This document shows, piece after piece, positions 21,121 to 27,805 of a stretch of DNA of 27,805 nt. This DNA comes from Butyrivibrio sp. CAG:318 (lineage in GTDB: Bacteria > Bacillota > Clostridia > Lachnospirales > Lachnospiraceae). The stretch is taken from positions 1 to 27,805 of the forward strand of contig FR889213.1 in NCBI GenBank assembly GCA_000431815.1, in the 5' to 3' direction. Position numbers and translations under genes: made by a program. A model generated the notes under the pieces. It searched no databases and had not been told where the DNA came from. It saw only the letters and a program-made list of their open reading frames with translations. The stretch's first letter is position 1. The number at the start of each line of letters is the position of its first letter.

Positions 21121-21862
21121 TGATTACCGTGATATTATTGCATTTTTCATATCCGGGAACCATTCTGTCGCATATAAAATTCGTACCCTCGAACGGTGCA
21201 AAGCTAACCGAACTTATCTTATTAAATTTAGAATAGTCACACAGAACATAACTTTCCTTGCAATGACTCATCGCCATTTTCTTAATAAGTGCTTCATTCG
21301 CATCAGGTGTTGTACATCCGTTCTCTCTTGTAACTGCGTTAGTCCCGAAAAATCCTTTGGTGAAATTATAATTCTTCAGAGTTTCCATAGCATAACTTCC
21401 GATTATTGCCTCAGTTGATGCTTTAAGTTCACCGCCGACAAGATAGACTTTAAAACCTCCGGCCGCAAGCTGCTTTGCATGTGTAATGCCATTGGTTACA
21501 AATGTAACCGCCTGCTCCTCAATATAGTCTATCATATAAGCAGTTGTTGTTCCGGCATCAAGATACACAAAATCATTCTTCTCGATAAGAAGAGCAGCAT
21601 ATCTGGCTATTTTTTTCTTCTCATCAATGTTAAGATCATTCTTCTGTTCAAATGTATATTCATATGCCGTAACCTGCTGTTGTTCTTTAAGCGCAGCACC
21701 GCCAAAAACCTTGGACAGTTTCCCTTCCTTATCAAGATAACTGATATCTCTTCTTGCCGTAGACTCGGAAATTCCAAGTTTTTCGCTGATTTCCTGAGTA
21801 GTTACGCTGCCTTTTTCCTTCAGGAGTTTGAGAATCATCTCCTGTCTCTGTAATGTTAACAT
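21116..21862 (-). CDS. fruR: DeoR-family transcriptional regulator, probable fructose operon repressor
   Basis: The 248-residue protein has the DeoR/GlpR layout. An N-terminal winged helix (RQEMILKLLKEKGSVTTQEISEKLGISESTARRDISYLDKEGKL) carries the family's DNA-binding signature, and a C-terminal sugar-phosphate sensor domain has DAGTTTAYMID and FVTNGITHA near residues 101-127, then YLVGGELKAST. Sensing fructose 1-phosphate or fructose 1,6-bisphosphate is usual for fruR homologues and fits the operon. It is the last gene of the operon and overlaps ptsI by 7 nt (AAATGTTAAC), unlike the common arrangement where fruR comes first. No separate promoter was seen. The target is inferred; repeats near the fru promoter are candidate operators. 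Confidence 0.88.
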   Translation of the reverse strand: MLTLQRQEMILKLLKEKGSVTTQEISEKLGISESTARRDISYLDKEGKLSKVFGGAALKEQQQVTAYEYTFEQKNDLNIDEKKKIARYAALLIEKNDFVYLDAGTTTAYMIDYIEEQAVTFVTNGITHAKQLAAGGFKVYLVGGELKASTEAIIGSYAMETLKNYNFTKGFFGTNAVTRENGCTTPDANEALIKKMAMSHCKESYVLCDYSKFNKISSVSFAPFEGTNFICDRMVPGYEKCNNITVIK

Positions 21863-23505
21863 TTCTTATCCGCCTTATATTCCTTAACATTGGTTTCGAG
21901 TACTATTTTGCGAATCGGCAGAACGCTTGCAGGTGATACCGAAAGTTCATCCACACCCATGGCCAGAAATTCTTTGGTGAGTGTTCTGTCAGCTCCAAGT
22001 TCTCCGCAGATTCCTGCCCAGATTCCGGCTTTATGCGCATTCTCCACAACCATGGATATCATCTTAAGCACCGCCGGATGATGCGCATCATAGAACATGT
22101 CAAGTTCAGTATTCTGCCTGTCAATCGCAAGCGTATACTGTGTAAGGTCATTGGTACCTATGCTGAAGAAATCAACTTTCGATGCAAGTACATCACTCAT
22201 CATAACCGCCGCAGGCGTTTCAATCATAATTCCCTGCTCAGGATTGCCGTAACTGATTCCCTGTTCGTCAAGTTCCTTCTTGACTTCATCCACTATTTCA
22301 TAGATACGGTCGATTTCCCACGCACTTATTATCATAGGATACATTATTGCAATATTTCCGTATGCGCTCGCACGGAATAACGCTCTTAACTGAACCTTGA
22401 AAATTTCCGGTCTCGTAAGGCATATCCTGATAGCACGGCATCCCATTGCCGGGTTGTCTTCGTGTTTAAGATTAAAATAATCACACTGCTTGTCTGCGCC
22501 TATATCAAGGGTTCTTATGATAACCGTCTTGCCCGCCATCGTCTCGGCAACCTGCCTATATATCGCAAACTGCTCTTCTTCGGTAGGAAAATCTTTGCTT
22601 TCAAGGTATATGAACTCGCTTCTGAAAAGTCCTATACCTCCGGCGTCGTTCTGTATCACCTTCGCCAGGTCCTTTATGTTGCCTATATTAGCATAAAGTT
22701 TTATCTTCTGTCCGTCAATGGTTACATTTTCCCTGCCCTTAAGGCTGGCCAGAAGCTTCTTCTGTTCATCATCCCTGGCTTTATTTTCACGCATCATCTC
22801 AAGCATAGCTTCGTCCGGATTGATATATACAGTGCCCTTGGTTCCATCGACTATCGCAAGGCATCCGTCAATATCATCATCAAGGTCGACCGGGGTATTG
22901 ACCAAAGCCGGGATGCCCATTGTTCTTGCCAGAATCGCCGTATGGGAATTTGTCGAACCGTGCACGGTAACAAAAGCAAGTACCTTATCCTTATCTAACT
23001 GGACAGTTTCAGACGGGGCAAGGTCATCCGCAATAATTATCACCGGTTCATCGTCTGTTAAGTCCGAAGATGAACTGCCGCTCAAAACATTGATTACACG
23101 TTCAGATATATCTTTTACATCAGCAGCACGTTCTTTCATATAATCGTCATCCATAGATGCAAACATCCTTGAGAAATTATCTCCGGTTGTTGCAACGGCA
23201 TACTCTGCATTCACTCCCTGTGACGTTATGATGTTCCTGACCGAATCATTATAATCATCATCTTCAAGCATCATCTGATGAACCTCAAATATTGCCGCAT
23301 TGGCTTCGCCGACTTCTTTAAGTGCTTTATCATGTAATTCCGCAAGTTCACCAATGCTTTTCTTTCTGGCATCTTCATACCTGGCCAGTTCCGCACCGGT
23401 ATCACTGACTCTCACGCGCTTTACCTGACGTTCATCCTTGGAAAACAATCTGATTCTGCCGATTGCTATGCCACTATATACACTTTTACCTTCATATACC
23501 TTCAT
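21856..23505 (-). CDS. ptsI: PTS enzyme I (phosphoenolpyruvate-protein phosphotransferase)
   Basis: EI takes phosphate from PEP and passes it to HPr. The 549-residue product has an N-terminal HPr-binding helical domain, the phospho-histidine H188 in HGSTNSHTAILARTMGIPAL, and the C-terminal PEP-binding barrel (LFRSEFIYLESKDFPTEEEQ, RTLDIGADKQ, NPAMGCRAIR, FFSIGTNDLTQYTLAIDR, GICGELGAD with the catalytic Cys). The usual GG before the active site is HG here (VTVHGSTNSH), a small departure. The ATG at 23505 has GGGAG 7 nt upstream; the ATG at 23511 is only 1 nt from that site. It lies 24 nt after ptsH and overlaps fruR by 7 nt. Confidence 0.95.
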   Translation of the reverse strand: MKVYEGKSVYSGIAIGRIRLFSKDERQVKRVRVSDTGAELARYEDARKKSIGELAELHDKALKEVGEANAAIFEVHQMMLEDDDYNDSVRNIITSQGVNAEYAVATTGDNFSRMFASMDDDYMKERAADVKDISERVINVLSGSSSSDLTDDEPVIIIADDLAPSETVQLDKDKVLAFVTVHGSTNSHTAILARTMGIPALVNTPVDLDDDIDGCLAIVDGTKGTVYINPDEAMLEMMRENKARDDEQKKLLASLKGRENVTIDGQKIKLYANIGNIKDLAKVIQNDAGGIGLFRSEFIYLESKDFPTEEEQFAIYRQVAETMAGKTVIIRTLDIGADKQCDYFNLKHEDNPAMGCRAIRICLTRPEIFKVQLRALFRASAYGNIAIMYPMIISAWEIDRIYEIVDEVKKELDEQGISYGNPEQGIMIETPAAVMMSDVLASKVDFFSIGTNDLTQYTLAIDRQNTELDMFYDAHHPAVLKMISMVVENAHKAGIWAGICGELGADRTLTKEFLAMGVDELSVSPASVLPIRKIVLETNVKEYKADKKC

Positions 23506-23529
23506 AAGCATTCTCCCTATGTCCGGAAT

Positions 23530-23787
23530 TTAAAGATTAGCCTGCATAAACGCGTTTATGGTCTCACACGCTTTATCTTCATCTTCACCGTCAAAAGTAA
23601 TTGTAACTTCTTCGCCCTTCTTAACGCCAAGGCCCATGATTCCGAAAATCGCTTTGCAATTCATTGCCTTTCCGTCTTTCGCGATTTTAATATCACACGC
23701 AAATTCCTTTGCTGCCTTCACCAGAAGTCCTGCCGGACGTGCATGGATTCCTTCCGGATCTGTAATTACATACTTGATTTCTTTCAT
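23530..23787 (-). CDS. ptsH: HPr phosphocarrier with Ser46 replaced by Ala
   Basis: HPr relays phosphate from EI to the sugar-specific EIIA. The 85-residue protein has catalytic H15 in GIHARPAG and the standard HPr length and fold pattern. At residue 46, where Firmicutes HPr normally has the serine phosphorylated by HPr kinase (KSIMGVMSLG-type helix), it reads CKAIFGIMGLG with Ala46. The regulatory site is therefore missing while the catalytic one is kept. It should be able to carry phosphate but not act as P-Ser-HPr, the CcpA corepressor. AGGAGG lies 7 nt before the ATG. It sits between fruA and ptsI, so it is probably a fructose-dedicated HPr, with a canonical one expected elsewhere. Confidence 0.94.
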   Translation of the reverse strand: MKEIKYVITDPEGIHARPAGLLVKAAKEFACDIKIAKDGKAMNCKAIFGIMGLGVKKGEEVTITFDGEDEDKACETINAFMQANL

Positions 23788-23799
23788 GAGTTTTTCCTC

Positions 23800-25719
23800 C
23801 TAATTTGTCTTATTTTTCTTTAATATTCCTAAAAGTATCGTAGATACTGCAGTTCCTATCACAAGTGCAAGCAGATACATCAATGGATTGCCCATAACCG
23901 GTACTACGAAAATTCCGCCGTGCGGTGCCATAAGAGTACAGTTAAATGCCATTGAAAGTGCTCCTGCCACTCCCGCGCCTATTGCACAAGCCGGGATTAC
24001 TCTCAGCGGATCTGCCGCTGCATAAGGGATAGCTCCTTCAGTTATGAACGCAAGTCCCATAATAATATTGACCGGACCGGATTGTCTCTCCTGCTTGGTG
24101 AATTTCTTTTTGAAGAAAAGTGTGGCAAGGGCTATTGCACACGGCGGAACCATTCCGCCTATCATGACTGATGCCATTATATCATAGTTACCGGCTGCGA
24201 TTGATGCTGTTCCGAACACATAAGCTGCCTTGTTAAACGGACCGCCCATATCGATTGCCATCATTGCGCCAAGCACAAGTCCGAGTATAATCCTGCTTGC
24301 ACTTCCCATGCTGTGAAGACCGTTATTCATGGCTGTATTGACAAATCCCATTACCGGTTCTACCGCAAATTTCATTGCAAGTCCCATAAGCAGTATTCCT
24401 ATAAGCGGATATATGAGTACCGGTGCTATTTTTTCCAACACCTCAGGAAGTTTAGAACATATCTTCATAAGAAGGAGTACTATATATCCTGCTGCAAATC
24501 CTGCTGCGAGTGCGCCGAGGAATCCCGATGTTCCGTTTGCGGCTATCATTCCGCCTACAAATCCGACTGCAAGAGCAGGTCTGTCCGCAATCGCCATGGC
24601 TATAAATCCCGATAGTACCGGCAGCATAAATTTAAAAGCGACATTACCAATTTCATTAAACAATGCCGCAGCTGATGTTATTGTACCGAAATTAGCCCTT
24701 TCGGCTGCAGACAATGAATTAATATCAATAGCGAAGCCATCTATCAGAAATGAAAGTGCTATGAGTATACCACCTCCGACAACAAACGGAAGCATATGCG
24801 AAACGCCATTCATAAGTTGTGTATAAATCTTATGTCCTATGCCTTTCTTTCCTGATGTCTGCGTTCCGGCGGATGCATCTTCGGAAGTATTGCTTTGATA
24901 TACAGGTGCGTTTCCGGCAATTGCCATATCGATAAGTTCATCTGCCTTGTTAATTCCATCCGAAACCGGACGTTCTATAAGTTTCTTACCGTTAAATCTC
25001 TCCATAGGAACCTTGGCGTCAGCTGCCACTATTATACAATCAGCTTCTTCTATATCCTTATCGGTAAGGACGTTCTTGGCTCCTCCGGATCCTCTTGTCT
25101 CGATTTTGATGTGACAATTCTTAGCCGCAGCAGCTTTTTCAAGTCCCTCCGCTGCCATATAGGTATGTGCAATACCTGTAGGACACGATGTTACGGCAAG
25201 TATTTTTATGGCGCCTTCAGCCGGCTCGTTATTATCTGTAAGCCTCTCGTCAACGCTCTTTTTCTCTTCATCTGCCCTGTCTATGATATTCAGGAATTCG
25301 TCAACTGTTCCGGCATTGCGCAGGCTCGTCGTAAACTGCTCGTCCATAAGCATCATTGAAAGCTTGCTTAACACATCAAGATGAATATTATCCTCAGTGT
25401 CAGGTGCTGCTATAAGAAAAAGCAACGTCACCGGTTCACCGTCAAGCGAATCAAAATCGACTCCGTTCTTAATTACCATTGCTGCGAGGCCAGGCGTATT
25501 TACTGAACTGCATTTACCATGCGGGATTGCAATTCCTTCACCAACGCCCGTTGTACTTTCTTCTTCCCTCGCAAACACCTGTCTGCGGTAGCCTTCCACA
25601 TCATTAAGCCTTCCGGCTGCCTCCATAAGCGCAACTGCATCATTAAGAGCTTCTTCCTTGCTCTTAGGAGCTGCATCAAGAGAAATACTTCTCTTGTCAA
25701 GCAAATCTGTAATTCTCAT
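23800..25719 (-). CDS. fruA: PTS fructose transporter subunit IIABC
   Basis: The 639-residue permease imports fructose and phosphorylates it to fructose 1-phosphate. Domain order is EIIA (about residues 1-148; phospho-His H67 in GIAIPHGK), a linker, EIIB (about 170-270; phospho-Cys C179 in AVTSCPTGIAHTYMAAEGL) and a membrane EIIC (about 290-639; MNGVSHMLPFVVGGG, then AAPHGGIF-like MAPHGGIFVVP near the end). All catalytic residues are present. The ATG at 25719 has GGAGG 8 nt upstream; an in-frame ATG five codons earlier contains that site and is unlikely. It follows fruK by 17 nt and precedes ptsH by 12 nt. Mannose or another hexose is possible but less likely given fruK. Confidence 0.95.
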   Translation of the reverse strand: MRITDLLDKRSISLDAAPKSKEEALNDAVALMEAAGRLNDVEGYRRQVFAREEESTTGVGEGIAIPHGKCSSVNTPGLAAMVIKNGVDFDSLDGEPVTLLFLIAAPDTEDNIHLDVLSKLSMMLMDEQFTTSLRNAGTVDEFLNIIDRADEEKKSVDERLTDNNEPAEGAIKILAVTSCPTGIAHTYMAAEGLEKAAAAKNCHIKIETRGSGGAKNVLTDKDIEEADCIIVAADAKVPMERFNGKKLIERPVSDGINKADELIDMAIAGNAPVYQSNTSEDASAGTQTSGKKGIGHKIYTQLMNGVSHMLPFVVGGGILIALSFLIDGFAIDINSLSAAERANFGTITSAAALFNEIGNVAFKFMLPVLSGFIAMAIADRPALAVGFVGGMIAANGTSGFLGALAAGFAAGYIVLLLMKICSKLPEVLEKIAPVLIYPLIGILLMGLAMKFAVEPVMGFVNTAMNNGLHSMGSASRIILGLVLGAMMAIDMGGPFNKAAYVFGTASIAAGNYDIMASVMIGGMVPPCAIALATLFFKKKFTKQERQSGPVNIIMGLAFITEGAIPYAAADPLRVIPACAIGAGVAGALSMAFNCTLMAPHGGIFVVPVMGNPLMYLLALVIGTAVSTILLGILKKNKTN

Positions 25720-25736
25720 ACCTTCGTCCTCCATTT

Positions 25737-26645
25737 TTATAAAGTTATCTGATCATATACTTTCTTTATCTCTGCTCCGGTTGCAAGGTTCTCAGAGAAA
25801 GCACTTGCACTGCCCGCCGCAACACCCATGCAGAAGGCATGTCTGTAATCATGTTTCTCCATATAACCTGCCATAAATCCGGCAACCATCGAATCTCCTG
25901 CACCTACTCCGTTAATCAGCTTACCTTTCGGAGCCTCTGTTTCAAGTACCTGTCCGTCTTCAGCCACGAGCACCGCGCCTTCACCAGCCATTGATACAAG
26001 GACATTGACAGCTCCCATTTCCTGAAGTTTCTTTGCATACGGTATAACCGATTTTCTGCTTGTAAGTTCCACACCGAATATCTCTCCAAGTTCGTAATTA
26101 TTCGGCTTGATAAGGAACGGTTTATACGGAAGCACCTTCATAAGAAGTTCTCTCGTCGCATCTACTGCGATAATGACGCCTCTTCCTTCAAGTGCCTGCA
26201 TTATTTTCTCATAAGCATCATCGCCCATCCCTGCAGGAATGCTTCCGGAAAGGAACAATATATCTCCTTCCTTAAGCTCATCAAGTCTGTCCATAAGCAT
26301 CTTAACCTGTTCTTTACCGATATCGGGGCCACGGCCGTTAATCTCCGTTCCTTCTATTGTGCTTAATTTCAGATTAATTCTTGAGAATCCGTCATCCAGT
26401 CGTATGAATCCATTATTGACACCCAGTCCGCTTAATCTTCGTATTATTTCATCACCGGTAAATCCGGCTACAAATCCAAGCGCCGTGTTCGGTATTCCCA
26501 GATTCATAAGGACTGTCGATACATTGATGCCCTTACCTCCCGGAAGAATTTTCTCGGAATCCGTTCTGTTGGTAATTCCGGTCTTAAAATCCTTTACCGA
26601 AACGATATAATCCAATGACGGGTTAAATGTTACTGTGTAAATCAC
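25737..26645 (-). CDS. fruK: 1-Phosphofructokinase
   Basis: FruK converts fructose 1-phosphate to fructose 1,6-bisphosphate. The 302-residue PfkB-family kinase begins IYTVTFNPSLDYIVSV, has LPGGKGINVSTVL near residue 34, the substrate loop FLSGSIPAGM near 131, PFLIKPNNYELGEI and the C-terminal GVGAGDSMVAGFMAGY with the catalytic Asp. The start is a GTG at 26645 with AGGAGG 8 nt upstream; it gives the family's standard N-terminus, whereas an in-frame ATG at 26705 would add 20 residues overlapping the promoter -35. It is the first gene of the fru operon. A tagatose-6-phosphate kinase is the closest alternative, made unlikely by fruA next door. Confidence 0.94.
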   Translation of the reverse strand: MIYTVTFNPSLDYIVSVKDFKTGITNRTDSEKILPGGKGINVSTVLMNLGIPNTALGFVAGFTGDEIIRRLSGLGVNNGFIRLDDGFSRINLKLSTIEGTEINGRGPDIGKEQVKMLMDRLDELKEGDILFLSGSIPAGMGDDAYEKIMQALEGRGVIIAVDATRELLMKVLPYKPFLIKPNNYELGEIFGVELTSRKSVIPYAKKLQEMGAVNVLVSMAGEGAVLVAEDGQVLETEAPKGKLINGVGAGDSMVAGFMAGYMEKHDYRHAFCMGVAAGSASAFSENLATGAEIKKVYDQITL

Positions 26646-26676
26646 TTGTATTACCTCCTCCGTTCTTGATAACACA

Positions 26677-26705
26677 AGTATACCGTCAAATTCATTCAAA
26701 GTCAA
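26677..26705 (-). promoter_or_regulatory. Promoter of the fru operon
   Basis: TTGACT (26700-26705), 17 bp, TATACT (26677-26682) on the minus strand, each one base from consensus. Transcription should begin near 26670, 25 nt before the fruK GTG. Confidence 0.88.
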
Positions 26706-26756
26706 TCATTTTCTCTCATTTTTTGAACATTTTTTATTATTTATGGTTTTGAATGA
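26692..26756. promoter_or_regulatory. Candidate FruR operator: inverted TCATTCAAA repeats
   Basis: TCATTCAAA (26692-26700), next to and overlapping the -35, is repeated in inverted orientation as TTTGAATGA (26748-26756). A related TTTTTTGAACA lies between them (26721-26731). DeoR-family repressors often bind spaced repeats around promoters, so these are plausible FruR sites. The repeats are visible; the binding is inferred. Confidence 0.4.
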
Positions 26757-26787
26757 CTTTTTTTGACCGTTTTTGCCGTAAAAAAGC

Positions 26788-26825
26788 AAAAAAATACGCC
26801 TGTCACCATAATGTGACAGACGCAT
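26788..26825 (-). terminator. Rho-independent terminator of tRNA-Thr
   Basis: The arms at 26794-26806 and 26813-26825 form a 13-bp stem with two wobble pairs and a 6-nt loop, followed on the minus strand by seven T (26788-26794). It begins 11 nt after the tRNA 3' end. Confidence 0.92.
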
Positions 26826-26835
26826 TTATATAATA

Positions 26836-26908
26836 AGCTGAAAAAGGGACTCGAACCCTCGACCTGCTGATTACGAATCAGCTGCTCTACCAACTGAGCT
26901 ATTTCAGC
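26836..26908 (-). tRNA. tRNA-Thr(CGT)
   Basis: The 73-nt tRNA has acceptor GCTGAAA/TTTCAGC, D arm GCTCAGTTGGTAGAGC, anticodon arm GCTGA-TTCGTAA-TCAGC with anticodon CGT (reads ACG), T loop GGGTTCGAGTCCC and discriminator T. CCA is not encoded. It has its own promoter and terminator. Confidence 0.95.
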
Positions 26909-26927
26909 ATGCACAAGCACGAAAAAT

Positions 26928-26956
26928 ATAATAACATTATTTGCGCGAATTGTAAA
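26928..26956 (-). promoter_or_regulatory. Promoter of tRNA-Thr
   Basis: TTTACA (26951-26956), 17 bp, TATTAT (26928-26933) on the minus strand; the start point would be near 26921, about 13 nt before the tRNA. Confidence 0.85.
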
Positions 26957-26969
26957 TAGCCAAAATAAT

Positions 26970-27805
26970 TTATCTTTTACTTTTCTTATTGTTGTTTCCA
27001 ATAGCGGCAAGAAAACGTTCTTCTATATATTCTATCATAAGTGATATTTTTCTGCGTGACGTTCCGCTTGCAAACGGCACGAATCCTCCCGCCATCTCAG
27101 CATGACCTCCGCCGCCTCCGATATCAGAAAGCGCATCATTGGTAACAATTCCGGCATTTATCTCTCCGATACTTCTGACAGAGAGCTTTATGCCGTCATC
27201 TCTTATTGAATATACAACAGAAAAATCGATTTCAACAAGGTCAAGCATAAAATCAGATATACTGGCAATAAGAGCCTCCGGGCAATTATATCCTGTATTG
27301 GCAAAACTGATATTATCATATATCTTAATACTGTTTATTGCATTGGCATATGCCTTAAGATCCTCAAATTTCAGTGAACAATGCTCAAGCGAACTTATAA
27401 GCTCCATATCGCACATCCCGTAAAGCTGCTGATAAACATCGATATCAGCCTGGGATACTCCTCTCGATAATCCCATGGTGTCGCTCTTAATTCCGAATAT
27501 AAGTGCCGTAGCAACACTCTTATCCATCTGTATGTCATTTTCCAGGTAATATTGCGCAATTATCGTGGCACATGCACCATATTCCGGTCTGATATCCGCA
27601 TATCTGTAATCATTTGTGTTACAGTTTTCAAATGACGGGTGATGGTCTATGCATATTATCTCATTGCCCGGAGAATCAACAATATTGGAATTGCCTTTCT
27701 GCGAATCCACCAGGATGATTTCATCATTCTCACACATACCATTGATTGAATCAAGATCTATAAGTTCAATCCCCAATTTGTTTACAAAACCATTCGTGCT
27801 GAACC
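26970..27805 (-). CDS. DHH/DHHA1 phosphoesterase, NrnA-like, 5' end outside the window
   Basis: The visible part, about 278 residues, is open to the right edge (it begins FSTNGFVNKLGIELIDLDSIN in frame), so the start codon and first DHH motif lie outside. CIDHHPSF is the DHH motif and EYGACATIIAQYYL follows it. The C-terminal DHHA1 domain has IGGGGGHAEMAGGFVPF, and the protein ends in a Lys/Arg-rich tail. Relatives include NrnA nanoRNase/pAp phosphatase and cyclic-di-AMP phosphodiesterases; the missing N-terminus prevents a choice, and the absence of GGDEF or PAS cannot be confirmed. It lies upstream of tRNA-Thr on the same strand, with the tRNA promoter between. Confidence 0.85.
   Translation of the reverse strand, partial: FSTNGFVNKLGIELIDLDSINGMCENDEIILVDSQKGNSNIVDSPGNEIICIDHHPSFENCNTNDYRYADIRPEYGACATIIAQYYLENDIQMDKSVATALIFGIKSDTMGLSRGVSQADIDVYQQLYGMCDMELISSLEHCSLKFEDLKAYANAINSIKIYDNISFANTGYNCPEALIASISDFMLDLVEIDFSVVYSIRDDGIKLSVRSIGEINAGIVTNDALSDIGGGGGHAEMAGGFVPFASGTSRRKISLMIEYIEERFLAAIGNNNKKSKR

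Noticed and set aside
1..27805. CRISPR arrays, prophage or conjugative genes
   Set aside because: I saw no regularly spaced repeats and no integrase, capsid or relaxase genes; the content is core metabolism and sugar transport.

Overview
The window looks like a piece of a Lachnospiraceae (Clostridia, Firmicutes) chromosome with moderately low GC. The evidence is the core gene order secDF-recJ-apt / rel-MBL-hemZ-hisS-aspS, a SCIFF peptide with its radical SAM maturase, a single-chain SecDF, tRNA genes without encoded CCA, strong AGGAGG ribosome binding sites and TTGACA/TATAAT-type promoters. I see no phage, insertion sequence or CRISPR. No stretch longer than about 300 bases lacks a protein or RNA gene.

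Layout. 1-606: two minus-strand membrane-protein genes, the first cut by the left edge. 743-1939: an RlmI-type rRNA methyltransferase, divergent from a small CmpB-type membrane protein (2003-2422). 2464-11844: a long minus-strand operon, read as rel, a metallo-beta-lactamase-fold hydrolase, hemZ, an HD-GYP c-di-GMP phosphodiesterase, hisS, aspS and glyA, with several overlapping or near-touching genes. 12031-12324: a small XRE regulator on the plus strand, divergent from rel and convergent with apt. 12448-18625: apt, recJ, secDF, scfB and the 46-residue SCIFF precursor scfA, which is the first gene transcribed and easily missed. 18757-19341: an unknown membrane-anchored protein.

19375-20000 is the most unusual stretch. 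Two identical, divergent tRNA-Leu(CAG) genes lie in a perfect inverted repeat (two 211-bp arms, 136-bp spacer). The arms also carry a terminator and a promoter. The left arm ends abruptly in the 3' remnant of a different tRNA-Leu, at a 6-bp microhomology (CGGAGG) shared with the ribosome binding site on the right. This looks like a template-switch inverted duplication that overwrote one tRNA-Leu isoacceptor, or else an assembly artefact. 20001-21062: a zinc-ribbon polytopic membrane protein.

21116-26645 is a self-contained fructose PTS operon (fruK-fruA-ptsH-ptsI-fruR). It encodes the whole phosphorelay from PEP to fructose 1,6-bisphosphate. Its HPr keeps His15 but has Ala in place of the regulatory Ser46. 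26836-26908: tRNA-Thr(CGT) with a clear promoter and terminator. 26970-27805: a DHH/DHHA1 phosphoesterase cut by the right edge.

How it fits together: the central block joins translation (HisRS, AspRS, GlyA), stringent response (Rel), purine salvage (Apt), second-messenger turnover (HD-GYP), protein export (SecDF) and the SCIFF system. The right block is sugar uptake under a local DeoR-type repressor. All functions are assigned from sequence motifs read by eye; no database search was run.
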